Source: Kitasatospora sp. CB01950
GTDB lineage: Bacteria; Actinomycetota; Actinomycetes; Streptomycetales; Streptomycetaceae
Direction: 5' to 3'
Length of the DNA stretch: 64,000 nucleotides
NCBI RefSeq assembly: GCF_001905465.1
Contig: NZ_LISX01000005.1
Location: forward strand, 431,386-495,385
Positions within the stretch are counted from its first letter, which is position 1, and each line of letters begins with the position of its first letter. The position numbers were made by a program, and so were the translations under genes. This document shows positions 32,879-41,984 of the stretch, piece by piece. The notes beneath the pieces are model-generated. The model saw only the letters and a list, made by a program, of their open reading frames with translations, was not told the origin of the DNA and did not search any database.

Positions 32879-33916
32879 CTAGCGACGCGGCTGTGCGTCG
32901 AGTACCTGCTGCAGTGCCTCGAACTCCTCGACGCACTTGCCTGCCCCCAGGGCCACCGAGTCGAGCGGGTTCTCGGCGATGTGCACCGGCATGCCGGTCT
33001 CCCGGCGCAGCCGCTCGTCCAGGCCGCGCAGCAGGGCGCCGCCGCCGGTGAGTACGATGCCGCGGTCCATCACGTCGCCGGCGAGCTCCGGCGGGCACTG
33101 GTCGAGGGTGGTCTTCACCGCGTCGATGATCGAGTTCACCGGCTCGTCGATGGCCTCGCGGACCTCGGCGGCGGAGATCACCACGGTCTTCGGCAGGCCG
33201 GAGACCAGGTCGCGGCCGCGGATCTCGGCGTGCTCGTCCTTCTCGCCGTCCAGGCCGAACGCGGAGCCGATCGACATCTTGATCTGCTCGGCGCTGCGCT
33301 CGCCCAGCAGCAGGCTGTACTCCTTCTTGATGTGCTGGACGATCGCGTTGTCCAGCTCGTCACCGGCCACCCGCAGCGACTGGGCGGTGACGATGCCGCC
33401 GAGCGAGATCACCGCGACCTCGGTGGTGCCGCCGCCGATGTCGACGACCATGTTGCCGGTCGGCTCGTGCACCGGCAGGCCGGCGCCGATCGCGGCGGCC
33501 ATCGGCTCCTCGATGATGTGCACCTGGCGGGCGCCGGCCAGCATGCTGGCCTCCACCACGGCGCGGCGCTCGACGCCGGTGATGCCGGACGGTACGCAGA
33601 CCACGACCCGGGGGCGGGCCAGGTAGCGGCGGCGGTGGATCTTCAGGATGAAGTACCGCAGCATCCGCTCGGTGATCTCGAAGTCGGCGATCACGCCGTC
33701 CTTCAGCGGGCGGATCGCCACGATGTTGCCGGGCGTGCGGCCGATCATCTGCTTGGCCTCGGCGCCCACCGCGAGGATTCCGCCGGTATTGGTGTTCACC
33801 GCGACCACCGACGGCTCGTTCAGCACGATGCCCTTGCCCCGGACGTACACCAGTGTGTTCGCGGTGCCGAGGTCGATCGCCAGGTCCCGGCCGAGAAACG
33901 ACAGGTTGTTCGCCAT
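32879..33916 (-). CDS. mreB: Rod shape-determining protein MreB (bacterial actin)
   Basis: 345 aa from ATG 33916 (GGAAGG upstream). The actin-fold ATP site is clear: DLAIDLGTANTLVYV (phosphate 1), VVDIGGGTTEVAVISLGG (phosphate 2) and VLTGGGALLRGLDE (adenosine). It polymerises under the membrane and organises wall synthesis; in Streptomyces it acts mostly in sporulation. It is first of the five-gene cluster, with a long leader of about 210 nt and a predicted promoter at 34134-34162. Confidence 0.97.
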   Translation of the reverse strand: MANNLSFLGRDLAIDLGTANTLVYVRGKGIVLNEPSVVAVNTNTGGILAVGAEAKQMIGRTPGNIVAIRPLKDGVIADFEITERMLRYFILKIHRRRYLARPRVVVCVPSGITGVERRAVVEASMLAGARQVHIIEEPMAAAIGAGLPVHEPTGNMVVDIGGGTTEVAVISLGGIVTAQSLRVAGDELDNAIVQHIKKEYSLLLGERSAEQIKMSIGSAFGLDGEKDEHAEIRGRDLVSGLPKTVVISAAEVREAIDEPVNSIIDAVKTTLDQCPPELAGDVMDRGIVLTGGGALLRGLDERLRRETGMPVHIAENPLDSVALGAGKCVEEFEALQQVLDAQPRR

Positions 33917-34133
33917 GGGATGTCGAGTGCCTTCCCTAATGTGGATCAAGGGCGGGGGGAGAGAGTCGGCCGCGCGGGCCCGCAGCGGGGCTGACGGCGG
34001 CTGAGCAGCCGTTCCGAGCCCATGAGTTGGGGTCCATCGTAATCACGCCGGGACATGACGAGCGGCGGGTACGGCGTGCCGCCCATTCTCCGGGGACGTA
34101 TCGGCTTCTCCTGGCATTGGGACGCCGTGTCGG

Positions 34134-34162
34134 AGAGTAGGGTTCCGTGATTTGAGGATTAA
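34134..34162 (-). promoter_or_regulatory. Predicted mreB promoter
   Basis: TTAATC (34157-34162), a 17-bp spacer and TACTCT (34134-34139) on the minus strand. The -10 fits TAnnnT; the -35 is weak. Several promoters precede mreB in S. coelicolor as I recall, so others may exist. Confidence 0.45.
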
Positions 34163-34178
34163 CGCCCAGTTGGGCGAA

Positions 34179-34202
34179 GTGCCCCTGCCGAGGCAGGGGC
34201 AC
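34179..34202 (-). terminator. ndk terminator
   Basis: GTGCCCCTGCC/GGCAGGGGCAC, an 11-bp perfect stem, 41 nt after the ndk stop. Confidence 0.75.
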
Positions 34203-34243
34203 CGGGCCGTGCAGGACCCCTACCGGGTCCTCGCAGGCCGTTC

Positions 34244-34657
34244 TCAGACGTGCGCCGGGAAGAAGATCTTGATCTCGCGCTCGGCCGACTCGGGCGAGTC
34301 CGAGGCGTGGATCAGGTTCTCGCGGGTGATCGTCGCGTAGTCGCCGCGGATGGTGCCCGCGCCCGCCTGCAGCGGGTCGGTGGCACCGGCCAGCGCGCGG
34401 ATGCCCGGGATCACGTTCTCGCCCTCGACGATCAGCGCGATCGACGGGCCGGTGGTCATGAACTCCAGCAGCGGCTCGTAGAACGGACGGCCGACGTGCT
34501 CGGCGTAGTGCTGCTCCAGGGTGCCCCGGTCGAAGGTGCGAAGCTCCATCGCAGCGAAGCGCCAGCCGGCCTTGCGCTCGATCCGGCTGATGATCTCGCC
34601 GGCCAGGCCGCGCTTCACGGCGTCGGGCTTGAGCAGGACGAGAGTGCGCTGGGACAC
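34244..34657 (-). CDS. ndk: Nucleoside diphosphate kinase
   Basis: 137 aa, full length, GTG start at 34657. It moves the gamma phosphate between nucleoside triphosphates. The active histidine is H117 in NLIHASDS; the opening RTLVLLKPDAVKRGL and the GPSIALIVEGENVI strand are typical. It is the last gene of folC-DUF4233-ndk. Confidence 0.98.
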   Translation of the reverse strand: MSQRTLVLLKPDAVKRGLAGEIISRIERKAGWRFAAMELRTFDRGTLEQHYAEHVGRPFYEPLLEFMTTGPSIALIVEGENVIPGIRALAGATDPLQAGAGTIRGDYATITRENLIHASDSPESAEREIKIFFPAHV

Positions 34658-34741
34658 GGGGCGGCTCCTGAGGTCGTCGGCGGTGCGGTGTGTGCACCTG
34701 ACACTACCCCGGCCCGGTGGCCGTCCCGGTTCCCGGCCCGG

Positions 34742-35086
34742 TCAGGCGGCGGCCGCGGCCGCCGCCTCGCGCTGCGCCTTGAACTCGTCGATCTTGCGGC
34801 CGTAGTGCACCGAGCACCACCACAGGGCGCCGAACACCACGCCGAAGGCGTACATCGTCGGCAGCACCAAGCCGCTGGCCAGCACGCCGAGTTGGAGCGC
34901 CCAGCCGACCCAGACCGCGCCGGGGCGGGTGATCACGCCGCACAGCAGCACGCACAGCGCGATGGCGATGGCGCTGACCGTCCAGATGGTGCCGGTGCCG
35001 ACGTCGGTCAGCTTCATCGCGACCAGGCCGGCGAACATGATCAGCAGCGCCTCGCCGATCAGGGTGGAGGAGCACAGGGTGCGCAT
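34742..35086 (-). CDS. DUF4233 family membrane protein
   Basis: 114 aa with four membrane helices (LIGEALLIMFAGLVAMKL, WTVSAIAIALCVLLCGV and two more) and a short charged, Ala-rich end. DUF4233 proteins occur next to folC in actinobacteria; the function is unknown. It starts 6 nt after the folC stop, so it is clearly in the same operon. Confidence 0.85.
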   Translation of the reverse strand: MRTLCSSTLIGEALLIMFAGLVAMKLTDVGTGTIWTVSAIAIALCVLLCGVITRPGAVWVGWALQLGVLASGLVLPTMYAFGVVFGALWWCSVHYGRKIDEFKAQREAAAAAAA

Positions 35087-35092
35087 CGGCGG

Positions 35093-36487
35093 CTACTTCT
35101 TCCTTCCGAACAGCAGGCGCGCCTCGCCCACCGTGATGACGGAGCCGGTGACCAGGACGCCGGCGCCGCCGAGGTCCTCCTCCTCGGCGAGGGTGACCGC
35201 GACGTCGATGGCGTCGTCCAGCCGGGGCTCGACCTGCACGCGGTCCTCGCCGAACACCTCGACGGCGAGCGCGGCCAGCTCGTCGACGGGCATCGCGCGG
35301 TGGGTGGAGTTCTGCGTGATGACGACCTCGGCGAGGATCGGCTCGAAGGCCTCCAGCAGGCCGCTGACGTCCTTGTCGCCGCTGGTGCCGATCACGCCGA
35401 CCAGCTTGGTGAAGCCGAACGCCTCGCCCAGCGCGGAGACCGCGGCCTGCGCGCCGTGCGGGTTGTGCGCGGCGTCCAGGATGACGGTGGGGCTGCGGCG
35501 CACCACCTCCAGGCGGCCCGGCGAGGAGACGCCGGAGAACGCCTGCCGGACCTTGTCCTCGTCCAGGTGCTCGGCGCCGGCCTGGCCGACGCCGAAGAAC
35601 GCCTCGACGGCGCTCAGCGCGAGGGCCGCGTTCTGCGCCTGGTGGTCGCCGTGCAGCGGGAGGAAGATGTCCTGGTACTCGTGGCCGCCGAGGCCGCGCA
35701 GGGTGACCAGCTGGCCGCCGATGGCGACCTCGCGGCGCAGCACGCCGAACTCCATGCCCTCGCGGGCGACCGTGGCGTCCACCTCGACGGCCCGGCGCAG
35801 GATGGTCTCGGCGGCGTCCAGCTGCTGCTGGGCGACCACGGCGAGCGCGCCCGGCTTGATGATGCCGGACTTCTCGACCGCGATCTTGCCGGTGGTGTCG
35901 CCTAGCTTGTCGGTGTGGTCCAGGCCGATCGGGGTGATCACCGACACCTGGGCGTCGATCACGTTGGTGGCGTCCCAGGAGCCGCCCATGCCGACCTCGA
36001 CCACCGCGACGTCCACCGGGGCGTCCGCGAAGGCCGCGTAGGCCATGCCGGTGAGCACCTCGAAGAAGGACATCGCGACCGGCTGCGCCGCGTCGACCAT
36101 CTGCACGTACGGCGCGATGTCGCGGTAGGTCTCGACGAACATCTCGGGGCTGATCGGCACCCCGTCCAGGCTGATCCGCTCGGTGACGGACTCCACGTGC
36201 GGGGAGGTGTAGCGGCCGGTGCGCAGTTCGAAGGCGCCGAGCAGCTGCTCGATCATCCGGGCGGTGGAGGTCTTGCCGTTGGTGCCGGTGATGTGGATGG
36301 ACGGGTAGGAGCGCTGCGGCTGGCCGAGGATGTCCATCAGCGCCTCGATCCGGTCGAGCGAGGGCTCCAGCTTGTTCTCCGGCCAGCGGGTGGCCAGCTC
36401 GGCCTCGACGGCGCGCAGTTCGGAGTCGGTGCCGCCGGCGTCGGCGGGACGGACGGTATAGGGGTTGGGCTCGGCCTTGTCGCTCAC
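35093..36487 (-). CDS. folC: Folylpolyglutamate synthase / dihydrofolate synthase
   Basis: 464 aa from GTG 36487. It adds glutamate to folates, and in many bacteria also to dihydropteroate. It is a Mur-ligase-type fold with the P-loop SIHITGTNGKTSTARM near residue 65 and the family signature GMGGSWDATNVI. GLDHTDKLGDTTGKIAVEKSGI provides the central-domain lysine. It is first in the operon with DUF4233 and ndk, and divergent from the chitinase gene. Confidence 0.96.
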   Translation of the reverse strand: MSDKAEPNPYTVRPADAGGTDSELRAVEAELATRWPENKLEPSLDRIEALMDILGQPQRSYPSIHITGTNGKTSTARMIEQLLGAFELRTGRYTSPHVESVTERISLDGVPISPEMFVETYRDIAPYVQMVDAAQPVAMSFFEVLTGMAYAAFADAPVDVAVVEVGMGGSWDATNVIDAQVSVITPIGLDHTDKLGDTTGKIAVEKSGIIKPGALAVVAQQQLDAAETILRRAVEVDATVAREGMEFGVLRREVAIGGQLVTLRGLGGHEYQDIFLPLHGDHQAQNAALALSAVEAFFGVGQAGAEHLDEDKVRQAFSGVSSPGRLEVVRRSPTVILDAAHNPHGAQAAVSALGEAFGFTKLVGVIGTSGDKDVSGLLEAFEPILAEVVITQNSTHRAMPVDELAALAVEVFGEDRVQVEPRLDDAIDVAVTLAEEEDLGGAGVLVTGSVITVGEARLLFGRKK

Positions 36488-36689
36488 CCCGCCAGTCTAA
36501 GGACTCCCGACGCGCGGCCCCGACGGCCACCCCGGAGCCCGCGAAACCGGGACCGAAGTCCCGGGCCGACGGGTCCGAGGACCACGGCCGGGGTGGCAGA
36601 CGGCCGGTGAGCCCGATTGGTACGGACCTGTTCTTCCTGCGGATCGCCCCGCTGCCGGCGGCGGGGCGACGTTCCCCCGACCCGCCCTC

Positions 36690-36716
36690 TTGACACCGGA
36701 ATTGGTCCAGTCCACC
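36690..36716 (+). promoter_or_regulatory. Chitinase promoter with DasR-like (dre) site
   Basis: A perfect -35 TTGACA (36690-36695) is followed at 36701-36716 by ATTGGTCCAGTCCACC. This matches 11 of 16 positions of the DasR consensus ACTGGTCTAGACCAGT as I remember it. Streptomyces chitinase promoters carry such repeats between -35 and -10, and DasR releases them when glucosamine-6-phosphate accumulates. The -10 is not obvious. Confidence 0.6.
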
Positions 36717-36778
36717 GTGTGAGTCGCTCCCGCTCCCCGCACCGCACCCCCATCGACACTCCCCCACATGGAGATGGC

Positions 36779-38344
36779 ATGCGTGCACCACATCGAGACC
36801 CGCGCGGCGCGCGGGCGCTGCTCGCCGGGCTGCTGTCGGCCGCGTTGGCCCTGGTCGGCATGGTGCTGACCGGCGCCGGGACGGCCACCGCCGCGAACGT
36901 GGACGTGATCCAGAACGGCGACTTCTCGTCCGCGAACCACATCGCGCCGTGGACCTGCGGCCCGACCGTCGCCCCGGTGAACAACTCCGCCACCGGCTGG
37001 GACCTGCAGGGCACCCCGGCCGGCTCCGACTACGCCAACTGCAGCCAGCAGGTCACCGTGCTGCCCAACTCGACGTACACCCTGTCCGCGGTGGCGCAGG
37101 GCACGTACGTGTTCCTGGGCGCGACCGGCACCGGCGGCGCCGACCCGTCCACCTGGAGCTCCAACACCGGGTGGAACACGCTCACTTCGACCTTCACCAC
37201 GGGCGCGTCCACCACCTCGGTGCAGGTGTGGTTCCACGGCTGGTACGGGCAGTCCGCGTACCTGGTGGACAAGGTCTCGATGGTCGGCCCGGGCACCGGC
37301 TCGCCCAGCCCGTCCGGCTCGGGCTCCGGCTCGGTGACGCCGAAGCCGTCGGACTCCGCCTCGCCGTCCCCGTCGACGTCGACCTCCTCGTCGCCGTCGC
37401 CCTCGCCCTCGCCCTCGCCCAGCAGCTCGAACACCACCCCGCCGCCGCCCGGGCAGAAGCACCGGCTGACCGGCTACTGGCAGAACTTCTACAACGGCGC
37501 GACCCCGCAGCGGATCAGTGACGTCCCGGCGGCGTACGACATCATCGCGGTGGCGTTCGCGGACGCCACCGGCACCCAGGGCGGGATCTCGTTCACCCTG
37601 GACCCGGCACTGTCCTCGAAGCTGAACGGGTACACCGACGCGCAGTTCAAGGCCGACATCGCGGCCAAGCGGGCGGCCGGCAAGAAGGTGATCATTTCGG
37701 TCGGCGGGCAGAACGGCACGGTGTCGGTGGCGAGTTCGGCCGCGGCGACCAACTTCGCCAACTCCGCGTACAGCCTGATCCAGACTTATGGATTCGACGG
37801 GATCGACATCGACCTGGAGAACGGCGTCAACTCCACTTACATGGCACAGGCGTTGCACACTCTCGCCGCCAAGGTGGGGGCCGGGTTCGTGCTGACGATG
37901 GCTCCGCAGACCATCGACATGCAGTCCACCGGCACCGAGTACTTCAAGTTGGCGCTGGCCACCAAGGACATCCTGACCATCGTCAACATGCAGTACTACA
38001 ACTCCGGCGCGATGCTCGGCTGCGACGGCGGCGTGTACTCGCAGGGCACCGAGAACTTCCTCACCGGCCTGGCCTGCATCCAGTTGCAGGGCGGCCTCGA
38101 CCCGAGCCAGGTCGGCCTCGGGGTGCCCGCCTCCACCAGTGCGGCGGGTGGCGGCTACACCAGCCCGGCGACCGTGAACGCGGCGCTGGACTGCCTCGCC
38201 GCCGGCACCAACTGCGGCTCCTACAAGCCCGCGAAGACCTGGCCGGGGATCGGCGGCGCGATGACCTGGTCGACCAACTGGGACGCCCTCGCGGGCGGCG
38301 GCATCGCGAACACCATCGGCTCCCACCTGCACGCCATGCCGTAA
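36779..38344 (+). CDS. Secreted GH18 chitinase with carbohydrate-binding module
   Basis: 521 aa from ATG 36779 (GGAG 5 nt upstream). A Sec signal peptide (residues 1-38, cut after TATAA) precedes a beta-sandwich carbohydrate-binding domain (about 38-180, starting NVDVIQNGDFSS). A Ser/Pro/Thr linker (about 180-225) and a GH18 catalytic domain follow. The catalytic motif is FDGIDIDLE, with acid Glu347. It hydrolyses chitin outside the cell; the products would feed the NgcEFG-type transporter at 60.3-63.7 kb. Upstream is a TTGACA with a DasR-like site. Confidence 0.95.
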   Translation: MRAPHRDPRGARALLAGLLSAALALVGMVLTGAGTATAANVDVIQNGDFSSANHIAPWTCGPTVAPVNNSATGWDLQGTPAGSDYANCSQQVTVLPNSTYTLSAVAQGTYVFLGATGTGGADPSTWSSNTGWNTLTSTFTTGASTTSVQVWFHGWYGQSAYLVDKVSMVGPGTGSPSPSGSGSGSVTPKPSDSASPSPSTSTSSSPSPSPSPSPSSSNTTPPPPGQKHRLTGYWQNFYNGATPQRISDVPAAYDIIAVAFADATGTQGGISFTLDPALSSKLNGYTDAQFKADIAAKRAAGKKVIISVGGQNGTVSVASSAAATNFANSAYSLIQTYGFDGIDIDLENGVNSTYMAQALHTLAAKVGAGFVLTMAPQTIDMQSTGTEYFKLALATKDILTIVNMQYYNSGAMLGCDGGVYSQGTENFLTGLACIQLQGGLDPSQVGLGVPASTSAAGGGYTSPATVNAALDCLAAGTNCGSYKPAKTWPGIGGAMTWSTNWDALAGGGIANTIGSHLHAMP

Positions 38345-38357
38345 CGGCCGGACGGCG

Positions 38358-38391
38358 CCGGGCCCGGCGGGAGACACCCCGCCGGGCCCGG
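38358..38391. terminator. Terminator between chitinase and the convergent 38406 gene
   Basis: CGGGCCCGGCGGG/CCCGCCGGGCCCG, 13 bp with a 6-nt loop, works for both converging genes. Confidence 0.75.
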
Positions 38392-38405
38392 GCAGTGACG
38401 ATCCG

Positions 38406-38924
38406 TCACGTGGTGACGCGGGGTGTGGGCAGTCGGGCGGCGTGCCGGCGGCGCAGTTCGGCGCCGATCTCCTCGGCCTCGCCGTCCGGGAGCAGCGGCA
38501 GCATCATCGCCACCGCCTGCACCAGGCCGCCCAGCAGGTAGGTGGTGTCGGGCGTGCCGGCCACCAGGGCGCGGACCGCCGCGACGTCCCCGTCGGCGAC
38601 GGCCTCCAGCAACTGCGCGGCGCTCGCCGCCTCCTCGTCCACCGCGACCTCGGCGACGCCGTACGGGGCGCGCCGGGCCAGGCCGCGCAGCACCCGGTCG
38701 GCGACGTCGGGGGCGTACGCCTTGCGGACCGCCTCGGCGGCGATCCACACCAGCAGGGTGGTCGTCTCGCGCTCGGCGTTCGCGGCGAGCAGCAGGTCGA
38801 GTTCGGTGTCGAAGGCGAGCTGGTTTCCGTGCCGGAATGCCAGCAGGAGGGTCGCCGCCCGGGCCTTGGCCGCCTCCACCTCCTCCATCGGAAGTTCGTC
38901 GGCCAACTCCCTGGTCGCCACCAT
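38406..38924 (-). CDS. Hypothetical all-helical protein (172 aa)
   Basis: Starts at ATG 38924 with a strong GGAGGG. The sequence looks entirely alpha-helical and soluble (ADELPMEEVEAAKARAATLL, AERETTTLLVWIAAEAVRKAY, AAQLLEAVADGDVAAVRALV). The last of these is loosely like an ankyrin or HEAT helix pair, though not enough to assign a repeat. It is not in an operon. A palindrome CGTACA-7-TGTACG lies 49 nt before the start. Function unknown. Confidence 0.65.
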   Translation of the reverse strand: MVATRELADELPMEEVEAAKARAATLLLAFRHGNQLAFDTELDLLLAANAERETTTLLVWIAAEAVRKAYAPDVADRVLRGLARRAPYGVAEVAVDEEAASAAQLLEAVADGDVAAVRALVAGTPDTTYLLGGLVQAVAMMLPLLPDGEAEEIGAELRRRHAARLPTPRVTT

Positions 38925-38972
38925 GCGTCTGCCCTCCGTTCGATGCCCCGCCCGAATGGGAACTCCGCCCAC

Positions 38973-38991
38973 CGTACACATTCGATGTACG
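38973..38991 (-). promoter_or_regulatory. Operator-like palindrome before the 172-aa gene
   Basis: CGTACA and TGTACG are separated by 7 nt, centred 58 nt before the ATG and so within the likely promoter. Binding protein unknown. Confidence 0.35.
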
Positions 38992-39144
38992 AAGTTCGCT
39001 GAACGCGCGGGGGGCGGCAACGCGACGTATTCCCTTTGGCGGAGTGCGCCAATTGCCGGGAATGCACGATGAATAGCCGCAGCGAAACCGTTACGACGAC
39101 GCGCGGCCAAGGGAATTGACAACCCGACGGCCCCAACTCGGAAA

Positions 39145-39187
39145 AGGCGAAGGGCCGCCGCCCCGCGGTGCGGGAGCAGCGACCCTT
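39145..39187 (-). terminator. valS terminator
   Basis: An imperfect long stem with AAGGG and CCCTT at its base and GC-rich interior begins 13 nt after the valS stop. On the transcript it is followed by CGCCUUUUCC. Confidence 0.6.
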
Positions 39188-39199
39188 CCTGACGCGCGA

Positions 39200-41839
39200 T
39201 CAGCCCTGCGGCAGCGCCGCGAGCTGGGCGGTGATCCGGGCGATGTCGGCCTCGGCGGTCTCCATCCGGACCCGGATCTTGGCGACCACCTCGTCCGGCG
39301 CCTTGGCCAGGAAGGCCTCGTTGCCGAGCTTGCCGGCGGTCTGCGCCTTCTCCTTCTCGGCGGCCGCGAGGTCCTTCTGCAGGCGCTTGCGCTCGGCCGG
39401 CACGTCGATGGTGCCGGACAGGTCGAGCGACACGGTGGCGCCGGCGACCGGCAGCGAGGCGGTGGCGTGGAAGCCGTCCTCGGGCGCGGTCAGACGCAGC
39501 AGCGAGCGGATCGCGTCCTCGTGGGCGGCCAGCGCGGTGCCGTCCAGCTCCAGGGCGGCCGGGACGCGCTGGCCCGGCTTGAGGCCCTGTTCGGTGCGGA
39601 ACCGGCGGACCTCGGTGACCACCTGCTGGAGGGTGGCGATCTCGGCCTCGGCCGCGGTGTCGCGGAAGCCGCTGTCGGTCGGCCAGTCGGCGATGACCAC
39701 GGACTCGGCGCCGGTCAGCGTGGTCCACAGGGCCTCGGTGACGAACGGCACGATCGGGTGCAGCAGCCGCAGGGTGACGTCCAGGACCTCGCCGAGCACC
39801 CGGCGGGTGGCGTCGGCCTGCGGGCCGCCCTTGGCCAGGGTGGTCTTGGAGAGCTCGACGTACCAGTCGAAGACCTCGTCCCAGGCGAAGTGGTACAGCG
39901 CCTCGGAGAGCTTGGAGAACTGGTAGTCCTCGTACAGCGCGTCCACCTCGGCGACGGTGCTGCCCAGGCGCGACAGGATCCAGCGGTCGGACGCGGTCAG
40001 CTCCTCCGCCGCGGGCAGCGGGCCCTCGACGGTGGCGCCGTTCATCAGCGCGAAGCGGGTGGCGTTCCAGATCTTGTTGGCGAAGTTGCGGGCCGCCTGG
40101 ACCCAGTCCTCGCCGATCGGCACGTCGACGCCCGGGTTGGCGCCGCGGGCCAGCGTGAAGCGCAGCGCGTCGGAGCCGTACTTGTCCATCCAGTCCAGCG
40201 GGTTGACCACGTTGCCGAAGGACTTCGACATCTTCTTGCCGTTCTGGTCACGGACCATGCCGTGCAGCGCGATGGTGTGGAACGGCGGGGTGCCGTCCAT
40301 CGCGTAGAGGCCGAACATCATCATCCGGGCGACCCAGAAGAACAGGATGTCGTAGCCGGTCACCAGGACGGAGTTCGGGTAGAACTTCGCGAGGCTCTCG
40401 GTCTGCTCCGGCCAGCCGAGCGTGGAGAACGGCCACAGGCCGGAGGAGAACCAGGTGTCCAGGACGTCGGTGTCCTGGTGCCAGCCCTCGCCGGTGGGGG
40501 GCTGCTCGTCCGGGCCGACGCAGACGATCTCGCCGTTCGGGCCGTACCAGACCGGGATGCGGTGACCCCACCAGAGCTGGCGCGAGATGCACCAGTCGTG
40601 CAGGTTGTCGACCCAGTCGAAGTACCGCTTCTCCATCTCCTGCGGGTGGATCTTGACCTTGCCGTCGCGGACGGCGTCGCCGGCGGCCTCGGCCAGCGGG
40701 CCGACCTTGACCCACCACTGCATGGACAGCCGCGGCTCGATGGTGGTCTTGCAGCGCGAGCAGTGGCCCACCGAGTGGACGTACGGGCGCTTCTCGGCGA
40801 CGATCCGGCCCTCGGCGCGCAGCGCGGCGACGATCGCCGAGCGGGCCTCCAGGCGGTCCAGGCCGAGGAACGGGCCGTGCACGGTGATGACCGCGTGCTC
40901 GTCCATGACCGCGACGTTCGGCAGGTTGTGGCGCTGGCCGATCTCGAAGTCGTTGGGGTCGTGCGCCGGGGTCACCTTGACGGCGCCGGTGCCGAACTCC
41001 GGGTCGACATGGGCGTCGGCGACGATCGGGATCCGGCGGCCGGTCAGCGGCAGCTCGATCTCGGTGCCGACCATGTGCCGGTAGCGCTCGTCGTCCGGGT
41101 GGACGGCGACCGCGGTGTCGCCCAGCATCGTCTCGGCGCGGGTGGTGGCCACGACGATCGAGTTCTCGCCGTCGCCGTAGCGGATCGAGACCAGCTCGCC
41201 GTCGTCGTCCTGGTACTCCACCTCGATGTCCGAGATGGCGGTCAGGCAGCGCGGGCACCAGTTGATGATGCGCTCGGCGCGGTAGATCAGCTCCTCGTCG
41301 AAGAGCTTCTTGAAGATGGTCTGGACGGCCTGGGACAGGCCCTCGTCCATGGTGAAGCGCTCGCGGGACCAGTCCACGCCGTCGCCCAGGCGCCGCATCT
41401 GGCCGGAGATCTGGCCGCCGGACTCCGCCTTCCACTTCCAGACGCGCTCGACGAAGGCCTCGCGGCCCAGGTCGTGGCGGGACTTGCCCTCCTTGGCGAG
41501 CTCGCGCTCGACCACGTTCTGGGTGGCGATGCCCGCGTGGTCCATGCCGGGCTGCCACAGCGCCTCGTAGCCCTGCATCCGCTTGCGGCGGACCAGCGCG
41601 TCGATCAGCGTGTGCTCGAAGGCGTGGCCCAGGTGCAGGCTGCCGGTGACGTTCGGCGGCGGGATGACGATGGTGAACGGGGGCTTGTCGCTCTTGGCGT
41701 CCGCGGTGAAGTAGCCACGCTCTACCCAGCGCTCGTACAGCTCGCCCTCTACGTCCGCGGGGGTGTAGGTCGTCGGGAGGGTGGCTGCTTCGTCCCCGGG
41801 GTTGTTGCTCACGGGGCGCTGGTTCGTCGTGTCGGTCAC
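39200..41839 (-). CDS. valS: Valine--tRNA ligase
   Basis: 879 aa from GTG 41839 (VTDTTNQRPV). It charges tRNA-Val. The class-I motifs are PPPNVTGSLHLGHAF near residue 60 and KKMSKSFGNVV near 535. The editing domain lies between (TTRAETMLGDTAVAV) and a C-terminal coiled coil ends the chain. TAAACT sits 7 nt before the GTG, with no Shine-Dalgarno, so a leaderless mRNA is likely. No T-box or leader peptide was seen, unlike leuS. Confidence 0.98.
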   Translation of the reverse strand: MTDTTNQRPVSNNPGDEAATLPTTYTPADVEGELYERWVERGYFTADAKSDKPPFTIVIPPPNVTGSLHLGHAFEHTLIDALVRRKRMQGYEALWQPGMDHAGIATQNVVERELAKEGKSRHDLGREAFVERVWKWKAESGGQISGQMRRLGDGVDWSRERFTMDEGLSQAVQTIFKKLFDEELIYRAERIINWCPRCLTAISDIEVEYQDDDGELVSIRYGDGENSIVVATTRAETMLGDTAVAVHPDDERYRHMVGTEIELPLTGRRIPIVADAHVDPEFGTGAVKVTPAHDPNDFEIGQRHNLPNVAVMDEHAVITVHGPFLGLDRLEARSAIVAALRAEGRIVAEKRPYVHSVGHCSRCKTTIEPRLSMQWWVKVGPLAEAAGDAVRDGKVKIHPQEMEKRYFDWVDNLHDWCISRQLWWGHRIPVWYGPNGEIVCVGPDEQPPTGEGWHQDTDVLDTWFSSGLWPFSTLGWPEQTESLAKFYPNSVLVTGYDILFFWVARMMMFGLYAMDGTPPFHTIALHGMVRDQNGKKMSKSFGNVVNPLDWMDKYGSDALRFTLARGANPGVDVPIGEDWVQAARNFANKIWNATRFALMNGATVEGPLPAAEELTASDRWILSRLGSTVAEVDALYEDYQFSKLSEALYHFAWDEVFDWYVELSKTTLAKGGPQADATRRVLGEVLDVTLRLLHPIVPFVTEALWTTLTGAESVVIADWPTDSGFRDTAAEAEIATLQQVVTEVRRFRTEQGLKPGQRVPAALELDGTALAAHEDAIRSLLRLTAPEDGFHATASLPVAGATVSLDLSGTIDVPAERKRLQKDLAAAEKEKAQTAGKLGNEAFLAKAPDEVVAKIRVRMETAEADIARITAQLAALPQG

Positions 41840-41984
41840 GACGCACAGTTTACGGAAGTTGGGGCAGCGGTTGTGACCCGGCAGTGCAGCAACCGACCGG
41901 GCGGGCCGGGGGGCCGTACGGTAGCGTGCCCGCATAGTCGACCGGACGGGGCCGCCCACTGGGGCGGCGGGGGAGAAAAGACAT

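Larger units (their letters stand above)
33917..34243 (-). other. mreB leader and promoter region, ndk terminator
   Basis: This 327-nt gap has no gene. It holds the mreB leader (33917 to about 34127), a promoter at 34134-34162, a small CGCCCA/TGGGCG palindrome at 34163-34176, and the ndk terminator at 34179-34202. A further GGACCC/GGGTCC hairpin lies near 34214-34231. Confidence 0.6.

Noticed and set aside
39110..39125. TTGACA on the plus strand as a promoter
   Set aside because: No -10 at a proper distance and no plus-strand gene until 41985.
41840..41984. T-box or leader peptide for valS
   Set aside because: The GTG is close to a likely -10 (TAAACT), leaving no room for a leader, and no Val-codon cluster is present.
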